Assembly: GCF_027887165.1 (NCBI RefSeq)
Contig: NC_077229.1
Span: 206,090,753-206,154,752 of the forward strand
Length of the DNA stretch: 64,000 nt
From: Monodelphis domestica
Taxonomy: Eukaryota > Chordata > Mammalia > Didelphimorphia > Didelphidae
Direction: 5' to 3'
The notes below the pieces were generated by a model that was given only the letters and a program-made list of their open reading frames with translations, was not told the origin of the DNA and made no database searches. This document shows, one piece after another, positions 57,895 to 64,000 of this stretch (its first letter is position 1; every line of letters starts with the position of its first letter). Made by a program: the position numbers and the translations under genes.

Positions 57895-58057
57895 TTTTGT
57901 AGGCAGAGAACCTTGGCTTACATCTTAATTCTGAAGATTACCACCTTTGTGACTTTGGACAAATTGATTATCTTTCCTGGACCTTAGTTTCCTTAGCCTT
58001 AAAATAAGAATTATGACTCATTGGCCTCAGAGGTGCCTTCCAGCTCCCAGAAGGTTC
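57895..58057 (+). repeat. MIR3-like SINE
   Basis: CACCTTTGTGACTTTGGACA, TTAGTTTCCTTAGCCTTAAA and GTGCCTTCCAGCTCCCAGAA. Cut by the LTR at 58058. Confidence 0.75.
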
Positions 58058-58668
58058 TGTGAAGATTGGGTTCAGCTCTGCCCTGATTATAACAATGAAG
58101 ATACTTAGCTCTTCCTTTATTGGGAAGATTGAATTGTAATTCAGTCTATTTGAAGTAGATATACCCATTTTAACAACAAAAAGGTGTTAAGTAACTACAA
58201 GAGGTGAATTAACCAAAAAAGGGTGTTAAGTAACTACAAAAGGTGAACTAAAAAAAAAAAGATGTTAAGTTACCCAAAAGGTATAATCTAACCAAAGAAG
58301 GTGTGAATTGGATTGAAACTGGAGAAAAGTGTCTTCTGTGATTGGTAGATGTGAAATTTAGGGGAGGTGACAGGAGAGAAAAAAGATCTTTAAAAAGAGG
58401 ACCAGAGGCCAGAAGAATATATTTAATTTGAGGGGATTGAAGAGATCTCTGACTCAGAGGAGAGACTGGAAGACAGACACTTGAGGAGTTACTGGAAGAC
58501 AGACACCCAGACTTCTTTCCATTTAGATGGTCACCATTGGTGAGTGAAAGGTTAACTTAGTGACTCTGTCTATCTTGGAGGTGTAAACCTCTGAGAAGGC
58601 CCATTGTCTTGAGACTCTTTTCTCTGATTAGGGCCTTAGTATTTATACCTGGCTCAGAGGAACCGGAG

Positions 58669-58758
<90 letters not shown>

Positions 58759-58893
58759 CCTTAATATCTTCCCTCTATTGTATAAAACTACCATAAATTC
58801 CATTTACTTAGTAATTCATTTTGGGATTTAGAAATTAAATCCCTGGTGTCCACTATATAAATATTCAGAGTCCAATCACAATTAAATCTAACA
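58058..58893 (+). mobile_element. Solo LTR, family LTR-1, copy 3
   Basis: 836 bp, TGTGAAGATT…AATCTAACA, flanked exactly by GTTC (58054-58057, 58894-58897). It has three or more GTGTTAAGTAACTACAA-type repeats at 58180-58290, a TTTAAAAAGAGG TATA-like box near 58388, and a pure (CT)n of about 80 bp at 58676-58755 absent from copy 2. The canonical AATAAA is not evident. No internal retroviral genes are present. The exact 4-bp duplication supports class I ERV integration. Confidence 0.85.
58676..58755. repeat. (CT)40 microsatellite inside LTR copy 3
   Basis: Uninterrupted CT dinucleotides for about 80 bp. LTR copy 1 has only a short imperfect CT/CCT patch at the equivalent place (17213-17248). 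Confidence 0.97.
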
Positions 58894-59031
58894 GTTCACA
58901 GAAGGTAAGTGAGGTTAAACAGTGTCAGGGCAAGATGCAGACTCAGATCACCAGGATTCTAATGTCTACTGTACCACATAGCTATTTCTCTAAGGACACC
59001 AATAAAATAATTTTTAAAACAGAAATTATCA

Positions 59032-59228
59032 GGGGCAGCTAAGTGGCTCAATAGACTAAGAGCCAAGCCTAGAGATGGGAGGTCCTGGGTTCAAATTTGA
59101 CTTCAGATACTTCCTACTTGTGTGACCTTGGGCAAATCGTTTAACCCCCATGGCCAAAACCTTATCACTCTTCTGCTTTGAAACCAATGGACAGCATTAA
59201 TCCTTAGACAGATGGTAAGTGTTTTTTA
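59032..59228 (+). repeat. Marsupial tRNA-like SINE (type A), full length
   Basis: GGGGCAGCTAAGTGGCTCAA head, CTTGTGTGACCTTGGGCAAA core, and CTTAGACAGATGGTAAGTG tail. Confidence 0.95.
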
Positions 59229-59489
59229 AATTTTTTAAAGTAGAAATGTTAGGCTATGTTGCACTAAGATGTCTTATTTTTTTTTTTAATTTCAGGTGAA
59301 GAAAATTCACTTTTTTGGGGGGAAAGAATTTCCAGGTATTTACTGTCTGCCTAATTCTTCTATTCTTGTTGGGAACTGGAATGGGGAGGAAGAGAGACAG
59401 GAAACAAATTGAGCTGCAGTTTTGTTTTAGGGAGTTTGTTTTATGTCTATCACTTGGTGACCCAAAGTCCGGGAGCTGATTTATTTTCA

Positions 59490-59608
59490 TATACATATAT
59501 GTATATTTTTTTGTTTTCATATGTTTGTATACATGCATATATATGTATACGCACCCATATACATATACATTTGTATATATACATATATTATATATATATA
59601 TATAATGA
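59490..59608. repeat. TATG/TACA-rich microsatellite tract
   Basis: Degenerate TATATG/CATATA units ending in (TA)n. Confidence 0.88.
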
Positions 59609-59611
59609 TGG

Positions 59612-59770
59612 ACTTGGAACCAAAAAGACTAGGCTCCCAATAATTGTGTGATTATTAAGTAGGACAAATATCTTTTCTGAACCTCAGGTTTTCTCATCTA
59701 TATAGCAGGAATCATAATACATTTACTACCTACCTACTAGGGCTACTATGAAGAAGGCACTCTGGAAAAC
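59612..59770 (+). repeat. MIR-like SINE
   Basis: GGACTTGGAACCAAAAAGAC, CTGAACCTCAGGTTTTCTCA and TACTAGGGCTACTATGAAGA. Confidence 0.75.
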
Positions 59771-61136
59771 TTAAGGTGCATGAACTATTGTTACCATCAT
59801 GCTATCTCACCTTATTTTTATGCTCAACTGCAAGTGAATTAAATTTTTCTGGTCTATATCCCCTGCAGTTGCAAAAGACCTGCATGATGCACTCTATAAA
59901 TAAACCCACATTTTCTAACTGTGTAGAACAAGGTCTTCTGCAGTGTCTTTTCTATAGGGTGTAGATATTAATGAGCTTAGCTATACGGATATGGTGCAAA
60001 GTTAAAGGACTGCCAGGAGACCCTGTTGAAGGATTCCATACCCTGATCAGCAACATAAAGCTAGTGATGTGAACAAGAAAATGAGATTTATTGGTTTTAA
60101 CTTCATCGTTCCAAAATGGAAAATGAGACATTGAAGTATATAATTGCTGTTAGCTCGGCTTCCTTCCATTTTGTATTAGTGTGTTCCCAATAAATGGGTC
60201 ACTCCAGGTGATATCTGACTTCCTGCAGTTTGTAGGCCAGCTTTATTAGAAAAGTGACTTTCTTGGCCTCTGGTCAAGAAAAAGACTAGCACAGTTGTAA
60301 TGTTCTCCTACCTCCACCCCCACCTTTCCTGCCTTCACTGATTTACAGCAGTGTAAGTCTATCACTAATAACAGGAGCCAAGGAGAACTGTAAGGCAAAG
60401 GGAGTAACAGAGAACAGTCGAAGAGAAAGATAATTGCAAGTTGGAACATAATTAAATCTTAATGCAGTGTACCAAATATTTCAGAGTCAACTTAATGGTG
60501 TGTGTCTCAGCTGGATTACTCAGAACACAGATTTATCTCAAAAGCTCTGTTACAACCTATAATCCCAAAAGATAGCACCACATCATTTGACCAAATGTGG
60601 ATTCTACACCCCCCCCCCAGATGTCTGTCTTTGAGTTGAATCAAAGCAATACCCTTTAAAAATGGAGATAATAAAGTACTGATCATTTTGTTATTGGTCA
60701 TAAATTCTCTTCTTGTTTCCTTTTTTGGCCTGAGCAAAAGACATGGGGCACTCATTTTTAAGTAATGGGCATTTTTCTAATACAGTTAATTCTTCCCAGG
60801 CTAAATAGTTTTCTCTGAAAATCGTACACCTCATCATTAAGCCTTCCTCTCTGAAATAAAGACAGTTCACTTAATAGGGAATTCAGTGCATACCCTCCCC
60901 CCATTTCCCACAGGAGGGATTAGCTTCTAAGAGAAGGTGGGATGTTGTGAAGAAAGCTGTCTAGGAGACAAACCCATACAGATAAAAGGAAGAGGATACT
61001 GTCCGAGAAGAAGCATGCTTGGATTCTACTGTGGACTTTTCCCATTGTGTTTCTTGGTCATTCGAACCATAAGAAATATTAGGAGAAGAAAATTAACATC
61101 AGTAAGTATTTATTAAGTTTCTGTTATATATCAAGT
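59771..61136. other. Unassigned non-coding sequence
   Basis: 1.4 kb with no recognised repeat, apart from a C run at 60609-60618. No open frame with a domain. Confidence 0.4.
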
Positions 61137-61376
61137 TATTAGATGATTCAGTGGCTAGAGCCTTGGATCTACAGTCTAGAACACCAAAGTTCAAATCTGA
61201 CTTCAGACACGTATTGTGACCTTTGGCAAGTCATTTAACCTATGTTTGCCTTAATCCACTGGAGAAGGAAATGGCAAACCACTCTAGTACCTTTGCCAAG
61301 AAAACAACATGGAGAGTATGGTTCATGGGTGCATGAAGAGTCATACATGACTGAATAACAACAATAGTTATCACAG
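61137..61376 (+). repeat. RTE-tailed marsupial SINE (type B), first of two
   Basis: TTAGATGATTCAGTGGCTAG head, GTGACCTTTGGCAAGTCATT core, GGAAATGGCAAACCACTCTA, and an AGTCATACATGACTGAATAA tail ending ACAACAATAG. Confidence 0.92.
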
Positions 61377-61377
61377 T

Positions 61378-61620
61378 GGTTAGAATACTAGTAGAATCAG
61401 AAACAGCTGATCAAATCCAACCTCAGCTATTTACTAGCTATGTGACCTTGGGCAAATCCTGTTTGCATTAATCCACCAGAAAAGGGAATGGTGGATTAAT
61501 AATGGAAACCACTCCAGTATCTTTTCCAAGAAAATCCCATGGACAGCATTGATGTTCTCTAGTCCATTTGTTCATAAAGAATTAGACATTACTGAATGAC
61601 AAAACATCAACATAAAACAA
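61378..61620 (+). repeat. RTE-tailed marsupial SINE (type B), second of two
   Basis: Directly follows the first copy in the same orientation. It carries an extra 14-nt segment that makes an 11-bp perfect hairpin at 61467-61500. Tail AAAGAATTAGACATTACTGA. Confidence 0.92.
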
Positions 61621-62221
61621 GTACTGTGTTGGACCCAATGATACAAACACTAAAACATTTTTTTCCCCACAGCAAGAACTAAAATGAATTCGTTTAGTAG
61701 TGGTAATAACATTTTTTTTTAAGTTAGATTTGACCTTTGGGTATTGGGAAAGTTAATTTAAAAGAATTTACCAGGGGAATTCATGGATTTTAAAAATCAA
61801 ATAACCTAAACAGTTTACTGGACTAAAAAAAAAATTACTTCTAGTGCTTCACAATGTGGTATGCCCCACACAAGCTTCTGATTTCCTTAGTATCAGTCCA
61901 GGATGGTAGATTCATGGATGGGAAATTTCAGTGAGTCAAAAATGTGCTCTCTCCTTTTGACCTACTGGGTCCTAAGTATTAAGAGGGAAGTAGGAAGGCT
62001 GAGAACTCTACTAGTTACAAGGGCTTACTCCCAAGGCTAGGTGATGTGGTTTGAGAAATATACAAAATATCCTCTTCTCCAAAAATATCTTCCCTGCTCA
62101 CTTATCATAGTGCTTGAAATTTCTACCTTTATTATTATTTCTCCTTTCTCAGGAGCTTGTACTATATTGAAAGAGATACAAAAGGAATTCTTGAAGGGAA
62201 GATAAAAACTTCTAAAATATT
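61621..62221. other. Unassigned non-coding sequence
   Basis: No recognised content. Confidence 0.4.
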
Positions 62222-64000
62222 TCTTTTTTTTATTTTCTTTTTAAAAATTAATTAATTAAGTCAATTTAGAACATTATTCCTTGGTTACAAGAATCATGTT
62301 ACTTCCCTCCCTTCCCTCCCCCCACCCTTCCCATAGCTGACGCAAAATTCCACTGGGTATTACAAATGTCCTTGATCAAAACCTATTTTCATGTTGTTGA
62401 TGTTTGCATTAGGATGTTCATTTAGAGTCTATATCCCTAATCATATCCCCTCGACCCATGTAATCAAGCAGTTGTTTTCCTTCTGTGTTTCTACTCCCAC
62501 AGTTTTTTATCTGAATGTGGATAGTGTTCTTTCTCATACATCCCTTCAAATTGTTCAGGATCACTGCATTGCCACTAATGGAGAAGTCCATTACATTTGA
62601 TTGTACCACAATCTATTAGTCTCTGTGTACAATGTTCTCCTGGTTCTGCTCTTTTAGCTCTGCATCAATTCCTGGACATCATTATAGTTCCCATGGAATT
62701 CCTCCACTTTATTATTTCTTTGAGCACAATAGTATTCCATCACCAACATATACCACAATTTGTTCAGCCATTCCCCAATTGAAGGGTATCCCTTCATTTT
62801 CCAATTTTTTGCTACCACAAAGAGCACAGCAATGAATATTCTTATACAAGTCTTTTTCCTTATTATCTCTTTGGGGTATAAATCTAGCAGTGCTATGGCT
62901 GGATCAAAGAGCAGACAGTTTTTTAGCGCCCTTTGGGCATAGTTCCAAATTGCCCTCCAGAATGGTTGGATTAGTTCACAACTCCACCAGCAATGCATTA
63001 ATATCCCAACTTTGCCACATCCCCTCCAGCATTCATTACTTTCCATTGTTGTCATATTAGCCAATCTCCTAGGTGTAAGGTGATACCTCAGAGTTGTTTT
63101 GATTTGCATCACTCTGATTATAAGAGAGTTAGAACATTTTTTCATTTGCTTACTAATAGTTTTGATTTATTTAACTGAAAATTGCCTACTCATTTCCCTT
63201 GCCCATTTATCAATTGGAAAATGGCTTGATTTTTTTATACAATTGATTTAGCTCTTTATAAATTTGAGTAATTAAACCTTTGTCAGAGGTTTTTGTTATG
63301 AAGATTGTTTCCCAATTTGTTGCTTCCCTTCTAATTTTAGTTGTATTGGTTTTGTTTGTAGAAAACTTTTTAATTTGATATAATCAAAATGATTTATTTT
63401 ACATTTTGTGATTTTTTTCTAGCTATTGCTTGGTTTTAAAATCTTTCCTTTCCCAAAGATCTGACATGTATACTAGTCTGTGTTCACCTAATTTACTTAT
63501 AGTTTCCTTCTTTATATTCAAGTAATTCACCCATTCTGAGTTTATCTTGGTGTAGGGTGTGAGGTGTTGATCCAAACCTAATCTTTCCCATACTGTCTTC
63601 CAATTTTCCCAGCAGTTTTTATCAAATAGTGAATTTTGGTCCCAGAAGCTGGGATCTTTGGGCTTATCATAGATTGTCTTACTGAGGTCACTTACTCTTA
63701 GTCTATTTCACTGATCCTCCTTTCTGTCTCTTAGCCAGTACTATATTGTTTGATGACCAATGCTTTATAGTATAGTTTGAGATCTGGGACTGCAAGGCCA
63801 CCTTCCTTCACATTTTTTTTCATGATTTCCTTGGATATCTTTGATCTTTTGTCTTCCAAATGAACTTTGTTATTTTTTTTCTAACTCAGTAAAAAAAGTT
63901 TTTTGGTAGTTCAATGGGGATGGCACTAAATAAATAATTTGGGTAGGATTGTCATTTTTATTATGTTAACTTGTCCTACCCATGAGCAATTGATGTTTTT
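62222..64000 (-). mobile_element. L1 3' part, runs off the window
   Basis: T-rich start (poly(A) of the minus-strand element), a 3' UTR at 62260-62600 closely matching 44540-44850, then ORF2 from its stop near 62654 up through the C-terminal and linker regions to the window edge. It is the same subfamily as the 44.3-53.1 kb copy. Several frameshifts are present. Confidence 0.93.
62654..63145 (-). pseudogene. L1 ORF2 C-terminal segment, open for 163 codons
   Basis: MKKCSNSLIIRVMQIKTTLR, then the C-X3-C-X7-H-X4-C cluster in CWRGCGKVG…HCWWSC, IQPFWRAIWNYAQ, and GYPSIGEWLNKLWYM (Cys of GCPS replaced by Tyr). It stops a little before the usual ORF2 end. Upstream frames are closed. Confidence 0.94.

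Noticed and set aside
58557..58757. Arg-Glu repeat open frame
   Set aside because: Translation of the (CT)n microsatellite on the minus strand.

Overview
The window is nuclear DNA from a marsupial, most probably an opossum-like species. Several copies of a tRNA-like SINE carry the tail typical of marsupial SINEs (…CCAATACACAGTATTG… / …GGAAGGTAAGGG…). There are also SINEs with an RTE/BovB-like 3' part, many MIR/THER1-type CORE-SINEs and L2 fragments, and several L1 copies with a marsupial-type ORF1/ORF2. CpG is rare and coding density is effectively zero. I found no host protein-coding gene, intact tRNA or rRNA gene, or CRISPR array. The only recognisable coding sequence is decayed L1 retrotransposon ORF1/ORF2. 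The window is best read as intergenic or deep-intronic DNA built from layered transposon insertions.

Layout. 1-3037: plus-strand L1 whose ORF1 start is joined directly to the reverse-transcriptase part of ORF2. 3.0-9.5 kb: old L2, MIR and SINE pieces and a purine-rich satellite. 9.48-11.50 kb: a second plus-strand L1 with the same ORF1-start/ORF2 join, split by a solo LTR with a 4-bp duplication. 11.5-16.1 kb: L1, L2 and SINE fragments. 16.1-18.5 kb: one L2 carrying three nested insertions: a MIR, a solo LTR, and a 406-bp foldback element with 134-bp inverted arms around a tRNA-like core. 18.5-34.7 kb: old repeats and unassigned DNA. 34.7-36.1 kb: an L1 that keeps its 5' end but has lost its 3' half. 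36.5 kb: a 7SL-like fragment. 37-44 kb: SINEs, two ancient dispersed repeats, and a SINE carrying a 75-bp copy of nearby DNA. 44.29-53.06 kb: a minus-strand L1 complex of 8.8 kb inserted in an L2 with a 16-bp target duplication. It holds a probable 3' transduction, a nested 3'-truncated L1 and a chimeric inter-ORF region. 54-59 kb: two more solo LTRs of the family seen at 16.6 kb. 61.1-61.6 kb: two adjacent SINEs, one with a template-switch-like hairpin. 62.2-64 kb: the 3' part of another minus-strand L1, running off the window.

No functional gene network is visible. The pieces relate through mobilisation. L1 supplies the TPRT machinery behind L1 copies and perhaps some SINEs. RTE-type LINEs are the likely movers of SINEs with the BovB-like tail. 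The 4-bp duplications at the LTRs point to class I (gammaretrovirus-like) integration. The most unusual object is the foldback element at 17470-17875. Next are two L1 insertions with intact 5' ends but no 3' ends, one of which shows a 12-nt primer/template match that would explain internal initiation of reverse transcription. All family names are from recognition by eye; RepeatMasker/Dfam would settle them.
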